A DNA stretch of 64,000 nt from Alitta virens (Eukaryota; Annelida; Polychaeta; Phyllodocida; Nereididae): contig OW028576.1 of the NCBI GenBank assembly GCA_932294295.1, positions 43,998,247 to 44,062,246 of the forward strand. The letters are read 5' to 3'. This document shows, in pieces, positions 32,669 to 43,554 of this stretch (position 1 is the first letter of the stretch; the number at the start of each line of letters is the position of its first letter). The position numbers and the translations under genes were made by a program. Under the pieces are notes generated by a model that was given only the letters and a program-made list of their open reading frames with translations, did not search any database and had not been told where the DNA came from.

Positions 32669-35600
32669 CTGCAAATACAATTTGGAATTTTATGTTTCTT
32701 TTTCAAAAATATTTCTTCGTATGATATGTTAAATGAGCTCCATTATGTGTTTATTTATTTATAAAACATATTTATACAGGGTAAAACACAACATTTTGTA
32801 TAAATATTACATTTTTTGTAATATCAACAAATTTCATACAATTGTATCTAGAGCAAGAATACTGATTTCCACCACAGTAAATGTAGTATTCGTGCATTTG
32901 GACTTACATTGACATGACCAAGTTGCTTAATCAGAGAAGCGAGTGTTCTCATTTTCCATCCGTTTTCATTGTGTTCTTCATCTTTGCCTCCGAGTCCGAT
33001 GTTGTAAAACCAGACGCGTTCACTATGCTTGTGGTCATCTTTGCCTATGCTGAAATAAGACGTAGACCAAATATGTATCATCACAGGCATGAGCCGGTGA
33101 TATTTATAAGTTGTATACTCTATATTTTGTTGGGACCTTCGAATCCTGAGGTGAGAAGTAAAAATAAAATCAACATTACCTTGGATCAAAGGACATAACG
33201 GAACAGCCATATTGAGTTGAAATTGCCTCATCAAAGCTCCAATCATTTCGTATGCTGCAATTGTGATTAAAATCACTATATATATATATTGTCATGAACT
33301 GAATATATTTTCATATTGGCTTGAGTGGTAATTTCTTCAGCCAAACTGGTTAATGTGCATGCTTGTATTTAGTTGCCACCCAACACAACAAATACAGAAA
33401 GTTTACATGATGCAGATGCAGATATTATCATCTGGCAGCTTCTTATGTCGTAGACCTTTTGCTGGTTTGTACGGTTTGTGTGGTATTCCCAGTTAAATTG
33501 TGTTGTATTTCTTCAGTGTTTCACTTGTTGAAGGCTGGTTGGAAGGTTAGACTATTGGATTTAGAGAGTCTTTGTGTTCATTCCAGTGTCTATCTAATCT
33601 ATTCTTGAATGCGTTTGTTGAGGTGGCTATCACTATTTCTTCAGGGAGATTGTTCCATCTGTTGACTACTCTGTGGGTAAATAATTTTTGATGATGATGA
33701 GATGGTAAGCCTTAAAGTCCACATGATGTTATGAATGAACCTCATACCTGTGGCCATTCACTTAGCCTGGCATAGACAGTATCAATTCAACATTTCATGC
33801 AACCGAAATCCAGATTTTATTTCCCTTATGAAGAGTTACATTAAATTGACTGTCTCACCCTGCCCCATTCACGCTTGGTCTCACTCTTCCCCATGCTGGT
33901 TTTAAAATAAACTTGAAGATTATGGAGATAATCTAATAGTAAACAAAACCTTGGATAGTGGTCTTGAATTCCAGATAATAATAATAGTAGCAGATTCAGG
34001 GGGTACATTTTAATTTGAAATATATTTACATTTTCATTTGTCCACCCCAATGACACATTTTCTGTATCCGCCCTTGGCTGTAACTACAAAGTTTGTCTCA
34101 CTGTTCCCCGTGTCTCACTGTTCCCCTTGTCTCACTGTTACCCGTGTCTCACTGTTTCCCGTGTCTCACTGTTCCCCTTGTCTCACTGTTACCCGTGTCT
34201 TACTGTTTCCCGTGTCTCACTGTTATTCACTCTCCCCTGCCAGGGTCGTATTACTCTAATAAACAGATGTGTTATGACAAAAAGAGCACTAACCCAACAG
34301 AATATACGAGACAATTATTTTGTTCTGGTTGATACGGGCCAACCATGCATAGTTCCCAACCTCCGTCTGTGACCTTGCCGAATCGTTTAGACTCTGAACA
34401 GTTGCAGTGGTTTCTCATGACATGCCTGAAATTGGAAAGGGAAACTTAGTCATTTAATTAGGATACTAATAACCAAAATGATGATAGTTCTCTAGTGTGA
34501 CAACTTTGCAATAGTTGAATTTCACAGAAGATTCTCTGTAAAAGAATCTATTCCCAGACTGTATGAGCTAAAGAGCTTAGCAATTGTAGGCGATGTAGTT
34601 GTGTACCGGGCTTGTGTTACTGATTGATTGTTCGATAAAATATATGTATTCAGGGTAAACAATTTAATTTCAAAACTATTTTCCAATTGGCCCTAAGAAT
34701 AAGTAAAAGCGATTTAAAGCATGCTTTAAATACAGTTTAAAAGTGGAGAGTGAATTAATTGCTTTAAAGTCATTTGGCATGATACGATTGGTGATGGTCT
34801 GTCTTTCTGTGATTAAACTTACCTGTAGTATTTATCCCTTGCATCTTCTAGCAAATCCTCACAACTAAGTACGATGGGTTCATAACAGTTAAACGACAGT
34901 TTAGGATTAGAGTTCGCACTTGTACCACATCCATATGCGGGCACCACAGATTTTTGAGGGAAGACGCTCTTGCAGATAGCACTACTTTCTGGAGGAGCGG
35001 GAACTGTGTGAACCCTTTTCAGTTTCTGAAAAATGACATACAAAATATATTCCGTTTTTTGTTTAACATTCTAAGTCCACACCATGTTACACATTTACCC
35101 CATGGGTGGCATCCGTCTCTTGCCCAAGTAAAGACACTTACGTGTACACAAGGCACCACCCATTTAACATCTCATGCCACCGACATCCAGCTGGGATAAA
35201 TACATGCCTCATGCAATGCTACTGGGTTTAATTGATTTGCCTCAAATTAAGTAATATAGCTGTATTTTATGGGAGACTTTATTATGATACCTAAGGCTTC
35301 ATTATTTTTGCACTGTTAGGCTTTATGCAACCGGGTTAGGGTTTAAAAATCTATCTCTGATGTCAAATTAATTATTTTCATGGAGTTTTATATGCTTTGT
35401 TTATAGATAATCTTCCCTAGCTCAGTCTACCTTGCAGAAAAATTGATAACAAATAAAAAGAAAGTGACGTAATTAGCATGCCATATCCACAATATCACGC
35501 CATATGCCATATCAAGCCTTATCATGCTTTATCATGCCTTATCTAATGTTATCAATTTTCTTTTTTTTTAAACCAATATTGCACCATAGTAACCTTAATT

Positions 35601-36276
35601 AGACAGAATAAGAATGTTATCTAAAAAAATGCATCAAATGTGAAACGCTAAATTGAGTCTTAATATAAATGTGGTGTTAATAGATATTACATAGGCCAAG
35701 TATATAATTTAAGTTATTTATTTATTTCAATATATTTTAACAGGGTAACATGTGTCAGACTACTGTCTATTTTACAACAGGGCCCTGTAGATTTAAAATA
35801 CAATATATACAAATAAAATACAAATATATACAATAAAACTTACAGAATAAAGCATTTGTCTACTTAGAGTGGTAAAAATTAATTTAGCCTTTACCCTGCA
35901 CACTTTTATGTAGGCAAATTATTCCATAGTTTTGGACCCTGATATTTGAAGTTTGAAGTTTTTTATTTTTTCTTGGTACAAAAAAAACATACAAATACAC
36001 ATGTATAAATAGAACATACAATTACATATAAATAATCAGGTACCAAGAAGGGCTGCAACAGAGTCCATAGAAACTATATTAAGTTGCCCCCATAATTAAA
36101 ATTAAACCGTGAATGCATTGAAACATTAACAGTGCCATTAGGTTAACTGTTATTAAATCTGCCAATTAATAATGAACAGTCTAATATCTCACCTTGAGGC
36201 TAAAGTAAAAAACTATGATTAAAATCAGAAATACTGAAATAATTTGCCAAATGACCTTCCTTGCAGTAAGAGCCAT
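31609..36276 (-). CDS. METTL24-like: METTL24-like methyltransferase, gene C (7 exons)
   Basis: Joined coding exons on the minus strand are 36,276-36,193; 35,025-34,823; 34,425-34,294; 33,254-33,180; 33,049-32,908; 32,668-32,504; 31,830-31,609, giving 340 residues with consistent phases. The methyltransferase domain is almost unchanged from gene B (CNCSE, DGGWELC, CLVYSVGIRNDWSFD, GCSVMSFDPS). The anchor exon is 48 bp shorter and the stem exon 132 bp shorter, both exact multiples of three. The exon 3 donor is GTTAGT instead of GTAAGT. No stop or frameshift is found, which argues for a working paralogue with a shortened stem. Substrate unknown; a Golgi/ER-lumen location is inferred from topology. 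Confidence 0.8.
32908..33049 (-). CDS. METTL24-like: METTL24-like gene C, exon 5
   Basis: 142 bp, same boundaries as gene B exon 5, coding SIGKDDHKHSERVWFYNIGL through KQLGHVN. Confidence 0.85.
33180..33254 (-). CDS. METTL24-like: METTL24-like gene C, exon 4
   Basis: 75-bp micro-exon, one residue different from gene B (MSFDP against MAFDP). Confidence 0.86.
33520..33690 (-). mobile_element. CR1-like non-LTR fragment (copy C)
   Basis: Shortened paralogue of 11,930-12,235. It keeps the NAFKNRLDRHWNEH region on the minus strand and is cut off by a deletion at about 33,690. Confidence 0.65.
34093..34235. repeat. 17-bp minisatellite (GTCTCACTGTTCCCCGT)
   Basis: About eight tandem units with alternating CCCCGT, CCCCTT and ACCCGT endings, 100 bases from exon 3 of gene C. 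Copy B has no array here. Confidence 0.9.
34294..34425 (-). CDS. METTL24-like: METTL24-like gene C, exon 3
   Basis: 132 bp, coding HVMRNHCNCSESKRFGKV through CLVYSVG. The donor reads GTTAGT, weaker than GTAAGT in gene B. Confidence 0.85.
34823..35025 (-). CDS. METTL24-like: METTL24-like gene C, exon 2
   Basis: 203 bp, from KLKRVHTVPAPP to EDARDKYYR. It lacks 132 bp (44 codons) present in gene B exon 2, with the frame kept. Confidence 0.85.
35065..35215 (-). mobile_element. SINE family 1 fragment (copy C)
   Basis: Counterpart of the first unit at 14,350 (ACATTTACCCCATGGGTGG; GACATCCAGCTGGGATAAAT). Confidence 0.6.
35720..36110 (-). mobile_element. Non-LTR 3' fragment (copy C) with a second insertion
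   Basis: 35,720-35,945 is the diverged counterpart of 2,745-2,990. At about 35,948-36,105 it is replaced by unrelated AT-rich sequence containing TTTATTTTTTCTTGGTACAA and AATCAGGTACCAAGAAGGGC. That sequence looks like the 3' end of another minus-strand retroelement. Confidence 0.55.
36193..36276 (-). CDS. METTL24-like: METTL24-like gene C, exon 1
   Basis: 84 bp from the ATG at 36,276. It codes MALTARKVIWQ, about 15 hydrophobic residues and FSLK, ending in phase 0 at GTGAG. It is 16 codons shorter than A and B. Confidence 0.78.
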
Positions 36277-36381
36277 TGTGCTAGACTGAAAACATTGCCG
36301 GCAATAATCAGACAGGTGCAACTGGTTTCAATATAATCTTACAAGTGGGCACTCAATATGGATGTAATCAGGGTTAGTACT

Positions 36382-36531
36382 ACATGGCCAAATGTGCCAC
36401 GTGCGTTTTCCATGAGAAAGATAAACGCATGGAAAACGCATGGTTTTTAGCTAATTATAATGAGGCAAAAACCATGTTTTCCATGCATTTATCTTTCTCA
36501 TGGAAAACGCACGTATCACATTTGGCCATGT
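36382..36531. mobile_element. Hairpin MITE, ACATGGCCAAATGTG family (second copy)
   Basis: 150 bp, nearly fully self-complementary, with ends ACATGGCCAAATGTG and CACATTTGGCCATGT. Copy B at about 17,222-17,228 (CAGTAATTGTTACTG) is the empty site. Confidence 0.87.
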
Positions 36532-37275
36532 CATTGTTACTTTTTTTGAATGATAATGAGAAAAGGCGAGTGAGCAAGTATAACCGTTTTTTATATCTGG
36601 CGTCACAATAGATCTGTAACTGATATGGTCTGTTATCAATGCCAGGTATCATTATGAACACTTTTTGGGTGAAAATAATCATAGAACACAGAGCCTATGC
36701 TTAAAAAACAACAACTTCAAATTCGCAACCAGACTTGGTGGACCAGTGGAAAAGTGCTCACAATTTTTTTTTTTAGGACCTAACACTTGCCGAAGCAAGC
36801 CCAACAGACAAATTTTGGGGTGTTGGTCTTGGACTGGGAAAGGAAGCTGTGATCCAGGAACAACATTGGACCGGTAAAAATCAACTCGGAAAGATGCTCA
36901 TGGATATCCGTTCTCAATATAAATAGACTCTTGAACTTACTATGACCAAATATAAGAGATTATATGATGAAACTGTCTCAAGTATATTAAATATCATTTT
37001 GAACATGAACTGGATGTACTACATTTGAACACTAGCTTGTGCTATCTAACCAATTCCACTCATGAATCTATATAACTTCATATTGTCATATTTCATTTTT
37101 TTCCTCTTACATGGTTTTCTCATTTTTTCACAAATGTATTGTTTCAATGTGACTAATTATGTATTTGTTTTTCCCTGTGATTCAGGCCTGATTTCTCTTA
37201 TTCTTCAACTGTTCAGATTTGTTCTTCAGACTGTGAAAGTTTTCCGTATCAAAAATTTCTTGCCTGTGAGTTCTT

Positions 37276-40221
37276 ATGGTCCCTGATTGTTATTTATGTA
37301 ATAGACGTTTACTGAGACATTCACTTTTCCTACAATGCTGTTATTGTAGTGGAGTAGCGCATCTTAAATGCCTGCCGTATATATCCAGAACAGATACACC
37401 TTTCTCTGAAAGAGCTCATAACAAATGGTTATGTACTCGTTGTACTGCAACCGAACTCCCTTTTAACCATTATGATAATGATAATGATTTCCTGCAGGTG
37501 TTGTCCGAGGCTTGGTCAAGTTTGAACACATGTCCTTTGACACTTTTCCCTAATTTGACCCTCAATCCTTTTGAACTTAATGAGGATGAGTTTGATTCTC
37601 CCATTTTTGACCATGACCCTGATCTCCAATATTTTAATGATTCTACTTACCTTCAAAATATACGACAATGTGATTATTTTTTAGAAAACACATTTATAAA
37701 GAAATGTGAAGAATTGTCGATTAATAATGAATGTCTATCATTTATTCATGTTAATATAAGAAGTATCCCTAAAAACTTGTGTTCTTTCGTGCATTATATC
37801 GACATGCTCAACCTCAACTTTACTGTCATAGGTATGTCAGAAACCTGGCTCTACGATGCTAATGTCCATTGTTTTGGGATAGAGAGCTATAACCACTTTT
37901 TTCAGTATAGAAAGGAAAGCAGAGGAGGTGGTGTCTCACTGTTTATACACAAAAAACTCTCTGCTAAGTGTAGGGAAGATCTCAATGTGAATCAAAGTTT
38001 CATGGAGGCAATTTTTGTTGAAATACCGAAAGATGAGATTGGTACAAATAAATGCATCATTGTTGGAACAATATACCGGCCACCTAATCAGGATGTTTCT
38101 ATTTTTACAGATAGCCTGACTGAAATTTTACATAATATAAGAAAAGAGGGAAAATTATTGTATATTATGGGAGATTTCAACATAAATCTTCTTGATACTG
38201 ATAATCATATACCCAGCTCTGAATTTTTAGACAATATGTACTCTCTGTCTTTTTTTCCTCTTACTACAAAGCCTACCAGAATAACACAGAACACCTCTAC
38301 CTTAATAGACAATATATTCATTAATGACATTAATAATATACAAAGCTTTAGTGGTATCCTTTTTACAGGAATTACTGATCATTTTCCTGTTTTTTCCATT
38401 AACTATGGTACTAAAATATTGGAAAAGGTTTCATCCTATAAGACCAGAATCTTGTCGCTCTCAAACATGGAATCTTTTGCAAATAAGTTAAGGCTTGAAA
38501 ATTGGCAAGATGTATTAAGTTCTGATAATGGTTCTGAGACATTTAAGCTGTTTTACACTAAATTCTGTACACTGTACGATAATGCCTTTCCAGTAAAACA
38601 TGTGAAGACAGGTTACAAAACAAAAAAGATATGGTTGTCAGATGGTTTGCGAAAATCTATTAAAATTAAAAACAGAATGTACATGAAGCGACTAAGAAGC
38701 CCATGTGAAGAGTATATAAGAGAATACAAAAGGTATAAATCATGCCTCAACAGATTAATGCACAATGCTGAAAGAAACCACTACAAAGATATTTTAGATA
38801 AAAATCGGAATAACACAAAGAAGTTGTGGGGAATCCTTAAAGATATCATCAATAAAAAAAAATCTACCACCAGACCCAAAAAGTTTGTTATTGGTGATGA
38901 GGTTGTGACAAACGAAAATATCATTGCTGACAAATTTAACGATTATTTCACCAATGTAGGAAGCAACTTGGCAGAGAAAATACCATCTGTTAATATAGAC
39001 CCCATCACATACATACGTGGTTCATTTCCAAGTTCATTGTTCTTGCAAGATGTTGAAAGGTTTGAGGTAGAACGTATTATCAGGGCTCTCAAGCATAGCA
39101 GTGCTGGGTATGATGGCATCCATGCCAAAGTTCTTAAACACATATATAGATTAATCATTGAGCCCCTCACCCATGTTTTACATCTATCTATCAGTCAAGG
39201 ATTTTTTCCCAATGAAATGAAGTTAGCTAAAATTATACCATTGTATAAATCGGGTGATACCATACATATAGGAAATTATCGGCCAGTATCAGTGTTACCT
39301 ATCTTCTCCAAATTATTAGAAAGGCTGATGTACAATAGAGTTTTCTCTTTTATTAATATTAATAACATTTTGTACAAGTATCAATTTGGCTTTCGAGTAA
39401 AACATTCCACTAACCTAGCACTAATTACCCTAATAGATAAAATAGCATCAGCAATAGACAATGGTGATATATTTTTGGGTGTATTTCTTGATTTAAAAAA
39501 AGCGTTTGACACTGTGAATCATAACATTTTATTACACAAGTTATTCAAATATGGGATAAGAGGGATCGCATTTAATTGGTTTCAGGATTATTTAAGGGGC
39601 AGAAAACAATTTGTTTCATTTAATGATGCTGAGTCTTCTAGACTTACTATTAAATGTGGAGTGCCCCAAGGTTCCATACTCGGGCCTCTTCTTTTTTTAT
39701 TATATATTAACGATATTAAAGATGTTTCTAATGTTGTCACCCCTATTGTCTTTGCTGATGATACTAGTTTATTCATAAGGGGTGGTTCTGTAGAAGATAC
39801 ATTTTCTTCACTAAACCAAGAATTGATTAAGATTAAAGATTGGCTTGGCGCAAACAAATTATCATTGAATTTAGAAAAAACTCACTATATTGTGTTCAGG
39901 TCTGCCAGGAGCAGAAGAGTTTTAAATGACAATATTTTAAAAATTGATAACTGCATAATTGAACGTGTCGAGCACATTAAATTTATCGGAGTTACAGTAG
40001 ATGCTAAGTTAACATGGGTTAATCACATAAAATCAGTTAAAAGTAAAGTTGCTAAGGGTATAGGAGTCTTAGCTAAAGCAAGAAAATATGTTGATATTAT
40101 GTCTTTAAAACTATTATACAATAGCATTATCTACTCCCATTTGAACTACTGTGTAGAAGTGTGGGGAAATGCTGCAAATATTCACATCAACTCTTTATTT
40201 GAAAAGTTTAAAACTAACTGA
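37276..40221 (+). CDS. Non-LTR ORF2-type protein: PHD-like finger, APE endonuclease, reverse transcriptase
   Basis: 981 codons. Residues 5-56 form a C4HC3 pattern (CYLC, CCYC, HLKC, CTRC) like a PHD finger. Residues about 155-375 are an apurinic-type endonuclease with HVNIRSI, MSETWL, YRPP, MGDFNINLLD and ITDHFPV. Residues about 610-870 are the reverse transcriptase with NYRPVSVLP, FLDLKKAFDTVNH, GVPQGSILGPLLFLLYIND and the catalytic FADDTSLF. All catalytic motifs look intact. The frame ends at 40,221 just after NYCVEVWGN because of a small deletion; the remaining C-terminus continues in another frame to 40,510. It was probably active until recently. Confidence 0.93.
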   Translation: MVPDCYLCNRRLLRHSLFLQCCYCSGVAHLKCLPYISRTDTPFSERAHNKWLCTRCTATELPFNHYDNDNDFLQVLSEAWSSLNTCPLTLFPNLTLNPFELNEDEFDSPIFDHDPDLQYFNDSTYLQNIRQCDYFLENTFIKKCEELSINNECLSFIHVNIRSIPKNLCSFVHYIDMLNLNFTVIGMSETWLYDANVHCFGIESYNHFFQYRKESRGGGVSLFIHKKLSAKCREDLNVNQSFMEAIFVEIPKDEIGTNKCIIVGTIYRPPNQDVSIFTDSLTEILHNIRKEGKLLYIMGDFNINLLDTDNHIPSSEFLDNMYSLSFFPLTTKPTRITQNTSTLIDNIFINDINNIQSFSGILFTGITDHFPVFSINYGTKILEKVSSYKTRILSLSNMESFANKLRLENWQDVLSSDNGSETFKLFYTKFCTLYDNAFPVKHVKTGYKTKKIWLSDGLRKSIKIKNRMYMKRLRSPCEEYIREYKRYKSCLNRLMHNAERNHYKDILDKNRNNTKKLWGILKDIINKKKSTTRPKKFVIGDEVVTNENIIADKFNDYFTNVGSNLAEKIPSVNIDPITYIRGSFPSSLFLQDVERFEVERIIRALKHSSAGYDGIHAKVLKHIYRLIIEPLTHVLHLSISQGFFPNEMKLAKIIPLYKSGDTIHIGNYRPVSVLPIFSKLLERLMYNRVFSFININNILYKYQFGFRVKHSTNLALITLIDKIASAIDNGDIFLGVFLDLKKAFDTVNHNILLHKLFKYGIRGIAFNWFQDYLRGRKQFVSFNDAESSRLTIKCGVPQGSILGPLLFLLYINDIKDVSNVVTPIVFADDTSLFIRGGSVEDTFSSLNQELIKIKDWLGANKLSLNLEKTHYIVFRSARSRRVLNDNILKIDNCIIERVEHIKFIGVTVDAKLTWVNHIKSVKSKVAKGIGVLAKARKYVDIMSLKLLYNSIIYSHLNYCVEVWGNAANIHINSLFEKFKTN

Positions 40222-40510
40222 TATTTTTGCCGTATGTACGTTAACCTTTGTTTTTAAATTTGTAAAGGGTATGTTACCAGAAGTATTCTATGAATTTTAC
40301 AAGAGGAATAATAGAGTGATAAGTCGCCAAACTAGACAGTCAAATAAGTTATATATTCCCATCGCTAAATCAGCATTGTATGAAAAAACTATACGAATTA
40401 ATGGAGCAAAATATTGGAATAACATTGATGATATAATTGATTATAACTGCAGTCTGCATACTTTCAAGAAGAGACAAAAAAATCATTTTATCAGTAAATT
40501 GTCCTCATAA
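40190..40510 (+). pseudogene. Frame-shifted C-terminus of the non-LTR ORF
   Basis: Codes LKSLKLTDIFAVCTLTFVFK through YWNNIDDIIDYNCSLHTFK and a stop. The fragments at 17,418 and 53,971 have about 35 more residues between the EVWG-like and LKLTDI-like motifs, so a deletion of roughly 100 bp with a frameshift is inferred. Confidence 0.75.
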
Positions 40511-41028
40511 CAATTTTACTAACTGCCACATGTTTGAAATGGGTTGTAGAGGAATTGTTTTGGCCTATGGTCACTTGGTATATATATATGTCTGAATATT
40601 TGAGGGAACTTCAAATTTTTCACAAGCACATTATATTTAATGTTTATTTTACTTTCTTTTTTCTTATATTGAATATGATTATATTTAACCGTGTATCCTT
40701 CTGCCACCATACATATTATATATATTTCTTTTTTTAATTGTTATCAATTAACAACTACGATAAAAATTGTAATTTTGATTGTTTTATTTGTCATATATAT
40801 GTATATTTAATATTGTTTGGTAATGGCATATACACTGCATAGTGTCTGCCAACCGTGTTAATGATAATTTCGAAGAATGCAATTATTTATTTTTATTTTA
40901 TTTTTTTCATATGATACATGGTCAATAAAGAAATTGAGAAAATTGAGAATTAGAGTGTGGTGATCGACACTGTACATATGTGGGGTTCGAATCCAGCTCA
41001 TTGAATTTTTTTTTTCTTTCATAAAAGT

Positions 41029-41054
41029 GACAGTCACATAATATTATGTGACTG
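41029..41054. repeat. 26-bp perfect palindrome
   Basis: ACAGTCACATAAT followed at once by its own reverse complement ATTATGTGACTGT. Confidence 0.85.
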
Positions 41055-41059
41055 TTAAT

Positions 41060-42430
41060 TAATTTGTGAGGACAACATATTGCATAAAAAGATGGTTTGT
41101 TGAGCCTCTGACTAGCATTACGATATCCACACCATTTTTATGCACATCATATCATTTTTTATTTTTACTAGTATTACATGTAATGATTGCATATATATTT
41201 GTTCATCTTTTCATGTATTGCTGATATTAATGAAAAGTTATTTTTCCAGCATTACAATTATGCTTTTACTAAGTAATACTTAACTTAGTATGGTGTCTCA
41301 ACTATATTTACAAAATTAAACATTGCTTTCTTTATTGGCACCCATATTAATCATGTTATATAGCACATTGTATCATTACTTATATTTTACAGCATTTGTT
41401 TTACTAGAATTAGATGTATAATTGACTTCCTTTGTTGTTCAACCATGTGTGCATATTTAGTGTTACATTGTAACTTCTTATACATGTATGATCATAAACA
41501 TTTATGTCATATTACATTCAATCATGTTCTGCCCACCAGTAATGAGATGTAACATCTTTATATTTGATATCATATGTACTTTAATACATTTATTTTTTTT
41601 ATTAAAGCTTCATTATAAATGATCTTGTATATACATTCCTTTCATTTCACCCCAGACCATTCAACACTAACTTATCTGTTTAGTGTCATCATGGAGCCTT
41701 CTGATGGCTCCATGGTCCCAATATCATGTACAATGACAGCTGTCTGCTGCTAATATTGTTCACATTGCCAGATATCTATTCCTTTTTTTTTTTAAAGAAT
41801 TTTCTTGTTATCCCTCCCAAGCCTCGTTGAAAAGTTGGTCCTTTATAAAGAAATTTAGCAACTTTAAAGGTCAGCGATGTTTAAACAATCTCTTTATATC
41901 TCTTTAATAATGACTTATTTGGATTGCTCTGGAAGAGAGCTTAACATGAATACCAATTTCGGGGGTCTACCAAATAATGGAATTGTCATCAGCAATTGAA
42001 TCCATTGAGAATTGAAACATAAACCAATGTAATCTCGGATGGTGCTATGACAGGGTATAAAATAAAAAAAAGTGATCACTGCACATTTCAAGAAATATCT
42101 GCGCGTAAAGGAAAACACCTCAGCGCCGTCGGTTACACAGAATCGTGCGAGTTACGAAATAGAAAGTTATTAACAATGTTGTGAAAAGTGTGATGTCAAA
42201 AATATCAATATGCCAGTTCACATAATATTATATGTTAAGTATGAGGGAAATATAACTAGAGACGAGAATCAAAGTATCAAATGCATGCATGTCTTTTATT
42301 CTAAATTTTCACTGCACAAAATCAGGATGATCACTGCACATTTCACATTGATCACTGCACATTTTGGGATCGTTACACCCTTATTTTATACCCTGTGCTA
42401 TGAATATTATTTTAAATTGAATGAATTCAA
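41060..42430. other. Gene-free AT-rich stretch
   Basis: No coding, RNA or clear repeat signal. A GATCACTGCACATTT phrase recurs at 42,075, 42,330 and 42,350. Confidence 0.4.
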
Positions 42431-42436
42431 TTTTGT

Positions 42437-42705
42437 TTGTTGGGTAGCCTAGTGGTTAAGGCATTAGCCTGTTAGAACACTAACCAACTACTCCGAAGGT
42501 CCCATGTTTGATCCCTGGCACAGGCAATCTTCATGAGCTTGATAGCTTGATGTCAGTATCACAAGACGTTAACTATAGTGGCTTGAGTAAGTTGAAGGTG
42601 AATGTGTAAAATGGTATGGACTCAAACCACATCATCCCCTCATTTCATCTGACTCTGATAGCTGGTCATGTTAGCCGACTAAGCTTCTGACCAGTAGCAT
42701 TGATG
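42437..42705 (+). mobile_element. tRNA-derived SINE, family 1 (near full length)
   Basis: A-box-like TAGCCTAGTGGTTAAGGC at 42,446 and B-box-like TTTGATCCC at 42,509. The family-1 body follows, ending CTGGTCATGTTAGCCGAC, TAAGCTTCTGACCAGTAGCA. Same family as 54,838-55,178. Confidence 0.75.
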
Positions 42706-43034
42706 TAATACTTAAATGACCTTCCTGCATAATTCACAAAAATTGCCAGCAAATATGCAATGTTAAAAATTACCCTGTAGTGTTTTGCAAGGATGTAAAA
42801 AATCTGTTTTGGTTGTGAAGGAGTGTTCCCTACCCAAGTAAAGCTTTAAGTGGAATGGCAAAAACTGAAAAGGAGGGCATTTCATAGACCAGTATAGAAG
42901 AAGTGTGGGAATTCATCAGAAATAATATGATTATAATGTTATAATAGGTAAACTTGTGTGTGTGACAAGCAGTGTGAGTGGACATGGCGTATAAAGAGGA
43001 CAACATATTGTAAAGTGCAGCCCCTGGCAACCAT

Positions 43035-43415
43035 TTATTATATGTCAGTTAGAGTTATATGACAGGTGCATTGATTGTATGCTCCTCATTACAGGTGCCT
43101 TGATTGTATGCTCCTCATTACACTTGCCCTAGGCAAAGGATATATGTCAGTTAGAGTTATATGACAGGTGCATTGATTGTATGCTCCTCATTACACTTGC
43201 CCTAGGCAAAGGATATATGTCAGTTAGAGTGTATGACAGGTGCATTGATTGTATGCTCCTCATTACACTTGCCCTAGGCAAAGGATATATGTCAGTTAGA
43301 GTTATATGACAGGTGCATTGATTGTATGCTCCTCATTACACTTGCCCTAGGCAAAGGATATATGTCAGTTAGAGTTATATGACGTTTGCTCTTCATTACA
43401 CCTGCCCTATGCAGG
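43035..43415. repeat. 73-bp tandem repeat, about 4.5 copies
   Basis: The unit begins ATATGTCAGTTAGAGTTATA and ends CTTGCCCTAGGCAAAGG. Units start near 43,042, 43,141, 43,214, 43,286 and 43,359. The first is longer because of an internal GCTCCTCATTACAGGTGCC duplication. Confidence 0.92.
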
Positions 43416-43554
43416 CCTCTGCTCATGTATGACTTAAATGCAGTAGTAGTGTGTGCTCATCACTACATTTTTAGCTAGCCACTGCTCTACTCACATGTGT
43501 CAGTATTTTCTTATTACTCATGTTTAGCTTTATGTTTAGTTAGCCTGCTGCAAG

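Larger units (their letters stand above)
20360..36545. repeat. Segmental duplication, copy C
   Basis: The left flank 20,360-20,420 plus 28,342-36,545 corresponds to copy B, interrupted by the LTR element at 20,421-28,341. Divergence from B is visibly higher than that between A and B. Exons and splice sites are nevertheless kept. Confidence 0.88.
36550..40950 (+). mobile_element. Near-full-length CR1/L2-like non-LTR retrotransposon
   Basis: A 5' region without long ORFs (from about 36,550, boundary uncertain) is followed by one long ORF and a broken C-terminal extension. An AT-rich 3' region then has AATAAAG at 40,924. The end is a short GAAATTGAGAAAATTGAGAA repeat near 40,930-40,950, typical of clades that end in short tandem repeats rather than poly-A. 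No target duplication was identified. Confidence 0.82.

Noticed and set aside
32848..33276. 142-codon minus-strand frame spanning two exons of gene C
   Set aside because: The frame reads through an intron; the conserved phases and the DWSFDEA/FDPS motifs require exons 33,254-33,180 and 33,049-32,908 instead.
34038..34372. Three overlapping frames rich in SHCSPCLTV-like repeats
   Set aside because: They are three-frame translations of the 17-bp minisatellite in an intron of gene C.
37062..37286. 74-codon hydrophobic frame ahead of the non-LTR ORF
   Set aside because: It looks like an artefact of the T-rich 5' region; no first-ORF (nucleic-acid chaperone) features were seen.
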